From: Crossiella sp. S99.2
GTDB taxonomy: Bacteria > Actinomycetota > Actinomycetes > Mycobacteriales > Pseudonocardiaceae
Length of the DNA: 64,000 nt
Reading direction: 5' to 3'
NCBI RefSeq assembly: GCF_023094165.1
Contig: NZ_JALMDK010000006.1
Location: 372,001-436,000, forward strand
Positions 15,687-24,584 of the stretch are shown here, in pieces. Made by a program: the position numbers and the translations under genes. The notes beneath the pieces were generated by a model that did not search any database, was not told the DNA's origin, and worked only from the letters and a program-made list of their open reading frames with translations. The stretch's first letter is position 1; the number at the start of each line of letters is the position of its first letter.

Positions 15687-16952
15687 ATGACGACCATCGA
15701 GGCGCCCAACAGCGCCCAGCAGACCCTTGACCTCGGCCCGGCGCGCAGCCTGGTCTGCCGGGAGTGCGGCCACCAGGTCCCACTCGCCGCCGAGTTCGCC
15801 TGTTCCGAGTGTTTCGGTCCCCTTGAGGTCGGTTACGACTTCGGGACCGTCCGCCGGGAGGACATCGAGGCCGGCCCGCAGTCGATCTGGCGCTACCGCA
15901 ACCTGCTCCCCGTGCCGTCCACTGTGGACGCCCACCCGAACACCGACCCCGGCTGTACCAGGCTGGTCCGCGCGGACCGCCTCGCCAAGGCACTGGGCGT
16001 CCGCCGGATCTGGGTGAAAGACGACACCGGCAACCCCACCCACTCGTTCAAGGACCGCGTGGTCGCGGTCGCCCTGGCCGCCGCCCGTGAACTGGGCTTC
16101 AAGGTCCTGGCCTGCCCCTCCACTGGCAACCTGGCCAACGCCGTCGCCGCGGCCGCGGCCCGCGCCGGCTGGGAGTCGGTCGTGCTGATCCCGTCCTCGC
16201 TGGAACGGGCCAAGATCCTCACCACCGCCGTGTACGACGGCGCCCTGATCGCCGTCGACGGCAACTACGACGACGTGAACCGCCTGGCCACCGAACTGGC
16301 CGCGGACCACGAGGACTGGGCGTTCGTCAACGTCAACGTCCGGCCCTACTACGCCGAGGGCTCCAAGACCCTGGGCTACGAGGTCGCCGAACAGCTCGGC
16401 TGGCGACTGCCCGACCAGATCGTGGTGCCAATCGCCTCCGGCTCCCAGCTCACCAAGGTCGACAAGGGCTTCCGCGAACTGGGCGAACTGGGCCTGGTCG
16501 AGCAGACCCCGTACCGCGTCTTCGGCGCCCAGGCCACCGGCTGCTCCCCCGTCGCCGCCGCCTTCAAGGCAGGCCACGATGTGGTGACCCCGGTCAAGCC
16601 GGACACCATCGCCCGTTCCCTGGCCATCGGCGCCCCCGCCGACGGCCCGTACGTGCTCGACACCGTCCGCCGCACCAACGGCGCCATCGAGAACGTCTCC
16701 GATGAAGAGGTGGTCGAGGGCATCCGGCTGCTCGCCCGCACCGAGGGCATCTTCGCCGAGACCGCGGGCGGCGTGACCGTCGCGACGGCAAAGAAGCTCA
16801 TCGAGACCGGCCAGCTCGACCCGGACGCCGAAACCGTCCTGCTGATCACCGGCGACGGCCTCAAGACCCTGGACGCGGTGCAGGACCGGATCGGCCCGCG
16901 CGCCACCGTTCCCCCGTCGGCCGCCGCGGTCCGCGAGGCCCTCGGCCTCTGA
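15687..16952 (+). CDS. thrC: Threonine synthase
   Basis: The 421-residue enzyme converts O-phosphohomoserine to threonine using PLP. The N-terminus has a zinc-ribbon-like CRECG...CSECF (about residues 24-43). The PLP lysine is Lys122 in NPTHSFKDRVV; the phosphate loop is PSTGNLANA. Length and N-terminal ribbon fit the class with an added Cys motif. The ATG at 15687 is preferred to one 18 bases upstream because GAGGAGAG is correctly spaced before it. Control by an upstream SAM riboswitch ties threonine synthesis to methionine/SAM supply. Confidence 0.95.
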   Translation: MTTIEAPNSAQQTLDLGPARSLVCRECGHQVPLAAEFACSECFGPLEVGYDFGTVRREDIEAGPQSIWRYRNLLPVPSTVDAHPNTDPGCTRLVRADRLAKALGVRRIWVKDDTGNPTHSFKDRVVAVALAAARELGFKVLACPSTGNLANAVAAAAARAGWESVVLIPSSLERAKILTTAVYDGALIAVDGNYDDVNRLATELAADHEDWAFVNVNVRPYYAEGSKTLGYEVAEQLGWRLPDQIVVPIASGSQLTKVDKGFRELGELGLVEQTPYRVFGAQATGCSPVAAAFKAGHDVVTPVKPDTIARSLAIGAPADGPYVLDTVRRTNGAIENVSDEEVVEGIRLLARTEGIFAETAGGVTVATAKKLIETGQLDPDAETVLLITGDGLKTLDAVQDRIGPRATVPPSAAAVREALGL

Positions 16953-16965
16953 CCCCAAGCTCCGC

Positions 16966-17013
16966 CGTCCGGCGTGTCACCTGGTCTTGTGCGACCGGGG
17001 GGCACGCCGGACG
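16966..17013. terminator. Terminator hairpin between thrC and comEC
   Basis: A perfect 11-bp stem, CGTCCGGCGTG with CACGCCGGACG, encloses a 26-base loop that itself contains a GGTC/GACC pairing. T-rich TGTTTGT follows on the plus strand. It separates convergent thrC and comEC. Confidence 0.75.
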
Positions 17014-17059
17014 TGTTTGTGGCGGGTGATGGGACCTGGGGCGGGCGGGGTTCTGGGTG

Positions 17060-19933
17060 TCATCGTGGTGTTCGGGATTCTTGTTTGCCGTGGCGGGAGA
17101 TCACTGGGCCCTGGGGGCTGGGGGCGATGGCCAGGTCGCCGTCCTGGTCGGTGCGGAGGATGTGGGTTCCCTGGGTGCGGAGGGTTTCCAGGATCAGGGG
17201 GCTGGGGTGGCCGTAGTCGTTGTCGGCGCCGACGCTGATCAGGGCGATCCGGGGGCGGACGGTGGCCAGGAATCTGGGCAGGCTGTAGCGGGATCCGTGG
17301 TGGGGGACCTTGAGGATGTCGGCGGCTAGCTCGGATCCCTTGTCCGCCAACAGGTCTGCTTGGCCGGCCAGTTCGATGTCGCCGGTGAGCAGGACCCGGC
17401 CCGCGGTGGTGTGGGCCCGGAGGACGACAGAGGCGTCGTTCAGGGCCGTGCCGCCGACGCGGTCACCAGTGGCGCCCAGGGCTGCCGGGCTGCGGGGGCC
17501 GAGGATGTCGATGGTCAGGCCGGGCCAGCTGGTGCTGGTGCCTGGTCGGAGTTCGGTCAGGGGGACGCCCGCGGACTCGGTGGCACGGCGGATTTCCTTG
17601 ATGGCCCAGGGTGGTTGCTGGACGGGGCTGATCGCCACCGCGCCGACCTGGTGCCCGGCGAGGACCTCGGACAGGCCGCCGATGTGATCGGCGTGCAGGT
17701 GGGTGAGGACGAGTAGCGGGATCCGGTCGATGTCCAGGTCGCGGAGGCAGTTCGTGATGGCGATCGGGTCCGGGCCGGTGTCGACGAGGACCGCGCGACC
17801 GGGTTCGGCGGTGGCCAGGACGATGGCGTCACCTTGGTCGACATCGCAGGCGACCACGGCCCAGTCGGGTAGTGGCCAGCCGGGCCGCAGCGCTCGGATG
17901 GGGACCAGGACCAGGAGCGCGAGCAGGGCCGCCGCGATGAGCAGGACGCGGAACCGGCGTTGGCGTAGGACCAGGGCGAGGACGATCAGGACGCCGATGA
18001 GCAGGAAGGCTCCGCCGAGGCCGCTGGGCCAGGGCAGGGTGGCCATCGGGATGGCGGCGGCCTGGTGCGCGACCGTGACCAGCCACCACATCGCCGGGCC
18101 GGTGAGGTGGACCAGCAGTTCGGCCGCACCGGGGTGGATCACCGACAGGGCGGCCGCCAGCACGCCGAGCACCGTGGCCAGGGCGACCACCGGCGCGGCG
18201 AGCAGATTGGCCAGGATGGCGGTGAGGCTGAGTTCGCCGGTCATGCCGACCACCACGGGGGCGGTGAACAGGTGCGCGGCGGCGGGGATGGCCAGGGCCT
18301 CGGCCAGGCCACTGGGGACGTGACGGCGGCGCAGGGCGTCGGACCAGCGTGGGGCCAGAAGCACCAGGGCCGCGGTGGCCAGCACGGACAGGAGGAAACC
18401 CAGGTCTCCGGCCAGTTCCGGATCGGCGAGCAGCAGGATCGTCACGGTGCCGGCCAGGGCGGGGATCGCGGCTCGGTCACGGCCGGTGGTCAAGGCGTAC
18501 AGGGCGATCGCGGCCATGACCGCCGCACGCAGGACGCTCGGTTGCGGCCGGGCCAGGATGACGAAACCCAGCAGCGCCAAGGCAGCCACCGCGGTCGCGG
18601 TGCGCGGGCCGGTGCGGAGTGCCCGGCACAGCAGGAGGACCGCGCCGCAGACGATCGCCAGGTTGGTGCCGCTGACGGCCAGTAGGTGTGCCAGGCCCGC
18701 GGTGCGGAAGTCGGCGATGACGCGGGGAGCCAAGGTGGTGGTGTCACCGACCACTAGGGAGGGCAACAGCCCGGCTTGGTCGGCGGGGAGGACTGAGCTG
18801 GCTTGGCGGAGACCGGCGCGGATGTGGGTGGCGGCACGTTGCCAGAACGGTGGTGTGCCAAGGAGTTCGGGTGCGTTGTGGACGCGGAGGGCGGCGGCGG
18901 TCAGGTCGCCGGGGTGGGCTGGGGCGAGCTTTCCAGTGGTGCGAAGGCGTTGGCCGGGTGAGATGTCGGACCAGGACTCGTGCATGGCGAGCAGGAGGAC
19001 CGTTCCGCCGACGGAGAGGGTGTCGCCGGTGGTGTGGGCGGTGTCGAGGGCGATAGTGAGGACGGTGCCGTTGCTGTTGGCGGGGCGGCCACCGTAGGCC
19101 GGGGTGCGCATGGGGCGGGGGTCGCCGGTGACCACTCCGGTGAGGGTTGCGGTGACGCCTCGTTCGGCGGGGGTGTGCAGGGGATGTGTTGTGGCGGCGT
19201 GGGTTTTGAGGGCGATGCCGATGGCCGCGGCTCCGGACAGGGCACAGGCGGTGAGGACTGCTGCGGCGAGGCGGTGGTGTCGGGGACGTTGGCGGGGATG
19301 GGGACTGGGACGGGGGCGTTGGTGAGGAGGGGGTGGGGTTTGGGGAGGGGAGGTTTGCGGTGTGGGCTTTGGGGATGTGGAGGTCTGTGGGGCGGGCGTG
19401 TCGGTTGAGGAGAGTCGAGGTGTGGAGGTTTGCGGTGGAGACGGTTGGGGAGCGGGGGTTTCGGGAGCGGGGGCTTGCGGTGGACACGTTTCGGGTGGGG
19501 AGGTTTGCGGCGGTAAGGAGGAAAGTGGTTGGGGTGCAGGGGGTTTCGATGAGTGGGCCGGCCGGGGTGGGGTGGGTGTTGGGTGGCTGGGTTTGGGGTG
19601 GGGGCGGAGCAGGAGGCATGCGGCAGTGGCCGCGGTTGCGGTGAGCAACGCGGCGGCCAGGGTGGCGGGGAGCCAGCCTGTGTGGAGGCCGAGCAGGGTT
19701 ACCGCCCAGGTGGCCAGGGCGGCGGGGACCAGGCGGAGATCCGGGCCGGAAGGTGTGGTCGGCTCGGAGTCCGGTGGTTCGGGTGGCTCGCGGAGAACAA
19801 GTCGTTCGCGCGGTGCGCTGTTGTCGCTTCCCTCCTTTCCGCGCCTTGTCGCCGTGGATACAGGTGCACGCTTTCCCCTTTCTCGTGCGTCGGCCACGGC
19901 GAGCTGCCGCGTCGGACGACTTGTTCTCCGCAT
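17060..19933 (-). CDS. comEC: ComEC/Rec2 family DNA-uptake channel protein
   Basis: The 957-residue membrane protein has an N-terminal DUF4131-like/OB-fold part, a polytopic competence domain (about residues 380-660, with ALRTGPRTATAVAALALL and many helices) and a C-terminal metallo-beta-lactamase-like domain with HLHADH at about 743-748. In competent bacteria ComEC imports single-stranded DNA. The ATG at 19933 has AAGGGG upstream. Between the second helix and the OB-fold lies an unusual Pro/Thr/Ser-rich insertion (about residues 110-225) with repeated PPQTS-like units. It follows comEA after 57 bases. Confidence 0.92.
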   Translation of the reverse strand: MRRTSRPTRQLAVADARERGKRAPVSTATRRGKEGSDNSAPRERLVLREPPEPPDSEPTTPSGPDLRLVPAALATWAVTLLGLHTGWLPATLAAALLTATAATAACLLLRPHPKPSHPTPTPPRPAHSSKPPAPQPLSSLPPQTSPPETCPPQAPAPETPAPQPSPPQTSTPRLSSTDTPAPQTSTSPKPTPQTSPPQTPPPPHQRPRPSPHPRQRPRHHRLAAAVLTACALSGAAAIGIALKTHAATTHPLHTPAERGVTATLTGVVTGDPRPMRTPAYGGRPANSNGTVLTIALDTAHTTGDTLSVGGTVLLLAMHESWSDISPGQRLRTTGKLAPAHPGDLTAAALRVHNAPELLGTPPFWQRAATHIRAGLRQASSVLPADQAGLLPSLVVGDTTTLAPRVIADFRTAGLAHLLAVSGTNLAIVCGAVLLLCRALRTGPRTATAVAALALLGFVILARPQPSVLRAAVMAAIALYALTTGRDRAAIPALAGTVTILLLADPELAGDLGFLLSVLATAALVLLAPRWSDALRRRHVPSGLAEALAIPAAAHLFTAPVVVGMTGELSLTAILANLLAAPVVALATVLGVLAAALSVIHPGAAELLVHLTGPAMWWLVTVAHQAAAIPMATLPWPSGLGGAFLLIGVLIVLALVLRQRRFRVLLIAAALLALLVLVPIRALRPGWPLPDWAVVACDVDQGDAIVLATAEPGRAVLVDTGPDPIAITNCLRDLDIDRIPLLVLTHLHADHIGGLSEVLAGHQVGAVAISPVQQPPWAIKEIRRATESAGVPLTELRPGTSTSWPGLTIDILGPRSPAALGATGDRVGGTALNDASVVLRAHTTAGRVLLTGDIELAGQADLLADKGSELAADILKVPHHGSRYSLPRFLATVRPRIALISVGADNDYGHPSPLILETLRTQGTHILRTDQDGDLAIAPSPQGPVISRHGKQESRTPR

Positions 19934-19990
19934 GTGCGCCCCTTGCCTCGATGGCTCTGTCCCAGCGCGCTCGGATCCGGGCGCGCTGGG

Positions 19991-20830
19991 TCAGAGGCTC
20001 ACCAGCTCGCGGAGCCGGGCGAGGCGGGACTCTCCGATGCCCTCGATCTCTCGTAACTGATCGACCGAGGTGAAACGGCCGTGCTTGGTCCGCCACTGGA
20101 CAATGCGTTGCGCCGTCACCGGACCCACTCCTGGCAGTGCGTCCAGGGCGGCGGGGGTCGCGTTGTTCAGGCTGACCTTGGTGGTGCCGCCGGGTGGCAT
20201 TCCCAGGGTGTCCTGGGGCTGCTCCGGTGGCGGCGGTATACCGACGTGCACTTGCTCCCCGTCGGCCAACCGGCGGGCCAGGTTCAGGCCGTTGAGGTCG
20301 ACGTTCGGGTGTGCGCCGCCTGCCGCCTGGACGGCGTCGGCGACGCGGGCCCCTTCGGTGAGGGTGACCAGCCCGGGTTTGGTCACCCTCCCGACCACGC
20401 TGACCACCAGGGTGGCGCCGGCGCCGGTGGTGGTTGGGGTTTTGGTGGTCGGAGGGGCGGCGGGACCGGCCGACGGGGAAAGCTCCGGAGCCATCTCCCT
20501 GGTCGGCCGGTCCTGCCACACCAGCAGCGCGGTCGTCGCGACAGCCAGGACTGCGACGACCGCGACTGCCAGTGCCGCCAGCCGGCCGGGGTCCCACCTG
20601 ACTCCCCGCGGACCCCTTGGCAGGAGCCGGGAGAGCCACTTCGGGGTGCGGGACAACGGCCGGGCCGGCAGTTGCTGGCCTGACTCGTCGAGCTGGATGA
20701 CTTTGAGGCCATCCAGTTCGGGGGGCGGGTCAGGGCCGGGTCTTGCGCGTGCGGCGGCGGCCAGTTCGGACAACCGGGTCCGGGCGAGATCGCGTCGGGT
20801 GTTGGTTGCCGCGGTGAGGAAGCGCCACAT
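19991..20830 (-). CDS. comEA: ComEA-like DNA-binding protein (SLBB plus helix-hairpin-helix)
   Basis: The 279-residue protein has a cytoplasmic N-terminus, one membrane helix (about residues 85-107), a Pro/Thr-rich linker, an SLBB domain (VSVVGRVTKPGLVTLTEGAR onward) and a C-terminal double helix-hairpin-helix (LNNATPAALDALPGVGPVTA and IEGIGESRL). ComEA binds incoming double-stranded DNA at the cell surface and hands it to ComEC. It is the first gene of the comEA-comEC unit. Whether this actinomycete is naturally competent cannot be judged from the window, since pilus genes are absent. Confidence 0.92.
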   Translation of the reverse strand: MWRFLTAATNTRRDLARTRLSELAAAARARPGPDPPPELDGLKVIQLDESGQQLPARPLSRTPKWLSRLLPRGPRGVRWDPGRLAALAVAVVAVLAVATTALLVWQDRPTREMAPELSPSAGPAAPPTTKTPTTTGAGATLVVSVVGRVTKPGLVTLTEGARVADAVQAAGGAHPNVDLNGLNLARRLADGEQVHVGIPPPPEQPQDTLGMPPGGTTKVSLNNATPAALDALPGVGPVTAQRIVQWRTKHGRFTSVDQLREIEGIGESRLARLRELVSL

Positions 20831-20883
20831 GGGATCGACGCTAGGGGCGGGCGGGGGTGTGGGGTAGCTGTGGCGGGGGCGGC

Positions 20884-20910
20884 TGTGGATAGGTGGGGTG
20901 TTGTGGATAA
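20884..20910. promoter_or_regulatory. Pair of DnaA-box-like sites upstream of comEA
   Basis: TGTGGATAA at 20902-20910 is the exact complement of the DnaA box TTATCCACA, and TGTGGATAG at 20884-20892 has one mismatch. They are in the same direction, 18 bases apart, 54 bases or more before the comEA start. They lie in a 452-base gene-free stretch (20831-21282) otherwise made of simple repeats. Confidence 0.45.
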
Positions 20911-20980
20911 GTGCTGGTTGTGGGGGTTGATGGGTGGGGTGGTGGGGGCTGGGTGGTGTAGGGTGCCGCGCTCGGTTGGG

Positions 20981-21058
<78 letters not shown>

Positions 21059-21204
21059 GGGTAGCCGGGAGGCTGGCGGCAGGGCTGGGCTGCTGAGAGT
21101 GCAGGGGCAAGCGACGGCGAGACTTGGCGCGCGGGGGTGCGCGACTGGGATCGAGACGGGCGGGTGCGGAGCGGCTCAGGGCAGGGCGCAGCGCCGGTGC
21201 AGCC

Positions 21205-21260
21205 GGGGGCCGGGGGCCGGGGGCCGGGGGCCGGGGGCCGGGGGCCGGGGGCCGGGGGCC
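21205..21260. repeat. Heptanucleotide tandem repeat (GGGGGCC)x8
   Basis: Eight consecutive GGGGGCC units lie 22 bases before the end of the DegV gene (minus strand). The regularly spaced G5 runs could form G-quadruplexes on the plus strand. Copy number should be highly variable. Confidence 0.9.
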
Positions 21261-21282
21261 GGGGCGAGTGTGCGCGAGCGGG

Positions 21283-22134
21283 TTAGCGGGGGCGGTGTGG
21301 GAGAACGACGACGCCCAGGACGCCGGGGCCGGTGTGGGCGCCTACTACCGCGCCGACCTCGGAGATGACGCAGCCGTCGCAGCCGGGTAGGCGTTCGTCC
21401 AGGCGGCCAGCCAGTTCGGCCGCGCGCTGGGGGGAGCCCAGGTGGTGGACCGCCACCTCTACCGGGCCTTGGCCCGCGGCTGCGGTGGCCAGGTCGACCA
21501 GGCGGGCTACGGCTCGGCTGGTGGTGCGCACCTTCTCCAGCGGGAGGATTCGGCCGTTTTCCACGTGTAGCAAGGGTTTTACCGACAGGGCGGTGCCCAG
21601 TAGCGCCGCGGTGGGGGTTATCCGGCCGCCTCGGCGGAGGTGTTCGAGGGTTTCCAGGCAGAAGAAGGTTCTGGTGTGGGTGGCGGTGTGGGTGGCCACC
21701 GCTTCGACTTCGGCGGGGGTGGCGTGCTGGGTGGCGGCTTGGGCCGCGGCCAGGACGGCGAAGCCCAGGCCCATGGCGGTGGAGCGGGAGTCGACCACGC
21801 GGACCCGGTCCGGGCCGACCTCCAGGGCGGCCAGGCGGGCGGCGTCCCAGGTGCCGGAGAGTTCGCGGGACAGGTGGATGGAGACGACCGCGGTGGCGCC
21901 GGCGGACAGGGCCTGGCGGTAGGCGGTGGCGAACTCGGCTGGGGTGGGGCGGGAGGTGGTGACGGTGCGGCGTTCGGCCAGGGCCGCGGCCAGCTCGCTG
22001 GGGCCGATGTCCTTGCCGTCCAGGCCGCTGGCGCCGTCCACCGTGACGTGCAGGGGCACCTCGTGGATGCCGTGGCGGGTCGCGAAACCCTCCGGCAGGT
22101 ACGCGGTGGAGTCGGTGAACACGGCGACGGACAC
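21283..22134 (-). CDS. DegV family fatty-acid-binding protein
   Basis: The 283-residue protein begins VAVFTDSTAYLPEGF, the DegV signature, and continues with VTTSRPTPAEFATAYRQAL (the TSQPSP-type loop), SGTWDAARLAA and the second-domain motif LRRGGRI. DegV proteins bind one fatty acid in a deep cavity and deliver it to fatty-acid kinase in some bacteria. The GTG at 22134 is chosen from the conserved N-terminus; upstream sequence has only a weak ribosome site. It follows the SGNH hydrolase by 11 bases in the same operon as its Mycobacterium tuberculosis counterpart Rv2417c. Confidence 0.9.
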   Translation of the reverse strand: MSVAVFTDSTAYLPEGFATRHGIHEVPLHVTVDGASGLDGKDIGPSELAAALAERRTVTTSRPTPAEFATAYRQALSAGATAVVSIHLSRELSGTWDAARLAALEVGPDRVRVVDSRSTAMGLGFAVLAAAQAATQHATPAEVEAVATHTATHTRTFFCLETLEHLRRGGRITPTAALLGTALSVKPLLHVENGRILPLEKVRTTSRAVARLVDLATAAAGQGPVEVAVHHLGSPQRAAELAGRLDERLPGCDGCVISEVGAVVGAHTGPGVLGVVVLPHRPR

Positions 22135-22145
22135 GGGGACGCAGC

Positions 22146-22862
22146 CTACGGAAGCATCGGGCGGAGCAGGTCGGCTACCGCTGTGCCGACCTCGGCGTGT
22201 GCGGAAAATCCCCAGTGCATGCCGTCGGGATTGCCGTCGCCGTCGAAGATGTGCGCGCGGACCAGGGCGGGCAGGTCCAGCAGTGGCACCCGGGTGCGGG
22301 CCGACCAGGTGCGCAGGGCGGCCACAGCGCGGGTGTGGCCGGTGTGGATGTGGCCGTACTCGGGGGAGTTGTGCACTGACGGGAGCATGCCGATCACCGG
22401 CAGACCCGGCCGGATGGTGCGCACCGCCTGCAGGCAACGGTCCAGGTAAGACACGGTGAGGTGGGGTGGCAGCGCCACCGGGCGGCCACGCAGGAAGCGG
22501 GCCAGGTGTGGTTGCGCGGCCTGGTAGCGGGCGCGGGCGAAGCGCCGGACCGGCGTGGGGCGCAGGTGGCGCAGGCCCTCGCGCAGGTAGGTCGGCAGCG
22601 GGCTGGGCAGGGTGTCCATGCTGCCCAGGGCCAGCACCAGGGCGTCGGTGCGTGGCAGCAGCGACCACACCCTCGGGTCCCCGGTGAGGGCCCACCAGCC
22701 GTGCCGGGCGGTCCAGCCGAACCCGGCGACCAGTTCGGCCTCGCGGTCCAGCCCGGCCGCGGCGATGTTGGGCCACAGCCGGGGATCGTCGGCGGGCAGG
22801 GCGTACTCCGGACCGTGGAAGGCCAGCGAGTCGCCGAGGACCAGCAGGCGTCCCCGGCTCAA
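22146..22862 (-). CDS. octT: SGNH-fold hydrolase/acyltransferase (OctT-like position)
   Basis: The 238-residue protein starts LVLGDSLAFHG (block I with nucleophile Ser) and ends with DGMHWGFSAH (Asp-x-x-His block V), the SGNH catalytic set. The TTG start at 22862 overlaps the stop of the upstream phosphatase as TTGA. The same location in Mycobacterium tuberculosis is Rv2418c, the octanoyltransferase OctT of methylglucose lipopolysaccharide synthesis, so an acyltransferase role is likely. The symbol rests on synteny and fold only; a plain esterase is the alternative. Confidence 0.65.
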   Translation of the reverse strand: MSRGRLLVLGDSLAFHGPEYALPADDPRLWPNIAAAGLDREAELVAGFGWTARHGWWALTGDPRVWSLLPRTDALVLALGSMDTLPSPLPTYLREGLRHLRPTPVRRFARARYQAAQPHLARFLRGRPVALPPHLTVSYLDRCLQAVRTIRPGLPVIGMLPSVHNSPEYGHIHTGHTRAVAALRTWSARTRVPLLDLPALVRAHIFDGDGNPDGMHWGFSAHAEVGTAVADLLRPMLP

Positions 22863-23470
22863 CCAGTCGCCCCCACGTTGTGGCTGAGCAACCGCCACCT
22901 GACGTCGTCGGCCCGCCTGGCCAGCACGGTCCAGTGGCAGTTGCTCAGACCGCCCAGCGACGGCCACAGCTCCACCGGCAGCCCCAGCAACCGCCCGATC
23001 AGGCCGGTGATGAGACCTCCGTGCGCGCACAGCAGGGCGGTGCCGTCCTGGGCGAGGTCCAGTTCGGAGACCACCTCGACCGCGCGCGCGGCCACCTCCA
23101 GCCGGGTCTCGCCGCCGGGTGGGGCGAAGGCCGGATCGGCCCGCCAGTTCGCCAGCGCGCCCGGCCAGCCTGCCTCGACCTCCGCGCCGGACATGCCCAT
23201 CCACTGGCCGACGTCGGTCTCCCGCAGCCGCTTGTCCACCCGCGGCGCCATCCCGGTGACCGCGGTGAACGTGGCCGCGGTGTCCGCCGCGCGGCGTAAG
23301 TCAGAGGTGACCAGCAGATCGGGTTCCAGCGCCGCCACCAGGGGGGCGGCCCGCCGGGCCTGGTCCAGTCCGATGTCGTTCAACTCGACGTCGAGCTGGC
23401 CCTGCAGCCGGCCGGAGGCGTTGTGGCCGGTCTGACCGTGCCGCCACAGAATCAGCCCGGACAGGGTCAC
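22859..23470 (-). CDS. gpgP: Histidine phosphatase family protein (GpgP-like position)
   Basis: The 203-residue enzyme has the phosphohistidine motif LILWRHGQTGHN, the second histidine region LLCAHGGLITGLIGRLL, and an insertion typical of phosphoglycerate-mutase-like phosphatases. GTGA overlap with rsfS fixes the start. In Mycobacterium tuberculosis this slot (Rv2419c) encodes glucosyl-3-phosphoglycerate phosphatase, the second step toward methylglucose lipopolysaccharides. The symbol is inferred from synteny; the substrate is not provable here. Confidence 0.7.
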   Translation of the reverse strand: MTLSGLILWRHGQTGHNASGRLQGQLDVELNDIGLDQARRAAPLVAALEPDLLVTSDLRRAADTAATFTAVTGMAPRVDKRLRETDVGQWMGMSGAEVEAGWPGALANWRADPAFAPPGGETRLEVAARAVEVVSELDLAQDGTALLCAHGGLITGLIGRLLGLPVELWPSLGGLSNCHWTVLARRADDVRWRLLSHNVGATG

Positions 23471-23862
23471 GCCTGGACGTCCTCGTCCTCGGGCTGGTGC
23501 ACCACGACGTCCTCGAACTCGATCCGCGGGCAGTCCTTCCACAGCCGCTCCAGGCCGTAGAACGAGCGCTCCTCGGTGTGCTGGATGTGCACCACGAGGT
23601 CCACGAAGTCCAGCAGCACCCAGCGTCCCTCGCGGGCGCCTTCCCGGCGCACCGGCTTGCTGCCGGCCTCGCGCATCTTCTCCTCGACGCTGTCCACGAT
23701 CGCCTGCACCTGGCGCTCGTTGGGCGCTGAGGCGATCACGAAGACGTCGGTGATCACCAGCTGGGTCGACACATCCAGCACCACGATGTCGTGGGCCTTC
23801 TTGTCGGCCGCCGCGAGTGCGGCGACATGGGCCAGCCGGCGGGACTCCTCGGTCGCTGACAC
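23467..23862 (-). CDS. rsfS: Ribosome silencing factor RsfS
   Basis: The 131-residue protein contains the RsfS core KKAHDIVVLDVSTQLVITDVFVIASAPNERQ (in part), then HIQHTEERSFYGLERLWKDCP. RsfS binds ribosomal protein L14 and blocks subunit joining under starvation. The GTG at 23862 has GGGGAGGAG five bases upstream; an upstream ATG in frame is less likely. It lies between nadD and the phosphatase, as is nearly universal in actinobacteria. The acidic tail (QPEDEDVQA) is variable in the family. Confidence 0.95.
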   Translation of the reverse strand: MSATEESRRLAHVAALAAADKKAHDIVVLDVSTQLVITDVFVIASAPNERQVQAIVDSVEEKMREAGSKPVRREGAREGRWVLLDFVDLVVHIQHTEERSFYGLERLWKDCPRIEFEDVVVHQPEDEDVQA

Positions 23863-23921
23863 GTTGCTCCTCCCCGTGCGACCTTCGGGGGTCCGCACAG
23901 GTCACTCAGGGTACCGGGCGG

Positions 23922-24518
23922 TCAGGGCGCCGGGTCGCGGTAGAGGTTCCGCTTGGAGATGTACTGCACCACACCATCGGGCACGAGGTACCAGACCGGC
24001 ATGTCCTTGGCCACGCGCTCCCGGCAGTCGGTGGAGGAGATCGCCATCGCGGGCACGTCCACCAGGCTGACCGCGCCGCGCGGCAGGTGGTCGTCGTCCA
24101 GCTGGTAGCCCGGCCGGGTGACCCCGACGAAGTGGGCCAGCTCGAACAGCTCGTCCGCCCGCCACCAGCCCAGGATCTGCTCCAGCGCGTCCGCGCCGGT
24201 GATGAAGAACAGCTGATCGTTTGGATGCTGTCTGTGCAGGTCAGACAGGGTGTCGATGGTGTAGGTGGGACCGGTGCGGTCCACGTCCACCCGGCTCACC
24301 GAGAACCGGGGGTTGGACGCGGTGGCGATCACCGTCATCAGGTAGCGGTCCTCCGGCGAGGAGACCACGTGGTGCTCCTTCTGCCACGGCCGCCCGGTCG
24401 GCACGAAGATCACTTCGTCCAGGCCGAACCGCGCCTGCACCTCACTGGCGGCCACCAGGTGCCCGTGATGCACGGGATCGAAGGTGCCGCCCATCACGCC
24501 AAGTCGACGCCCGGACAT
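23922..24518 (-). CDS. nadD: Nicotinate-nucleotide adenylyltransferase
   Basis: The 198-residue protein has the nucleotidyltransferase motif MGGTFDPVHHGHL near its start and the ISSTDCRERV motif (ISSTxxR) near its end. It joins nicotinate mononucleotide with ATP to form deamido-NAD. The start ATG lies 288 bases from the divergent nitroreductase gene. It leads the nadD-rsfS-gpgP-octT-degV series. Confidence 0.96.
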   Translation of the reverse strand: MSGRRLGVMGGTFDPVHHGHLVAASEVQARFGLDEVIFVPTGRPWQKEHHVVSSPEDRYLMTVIATASNPRFSVSRVDVDRTGPTYTIDTLSDLHRQHPNDQLFFITGADALEQILGWWRADELFELAHFVGVTRPGYQLDDDHLPRGAVSLVDVPAMAISSTDCRERVAKDMPVWYLVPDGVVQYISKRNLYRDPAP

Positions 24519-24584
24519 AACAGGTCAGCGTAGTTGGCGCGGGTGACAAAAGGCAGATCGGGAGAGCCGGGCCACACGCCGCCC

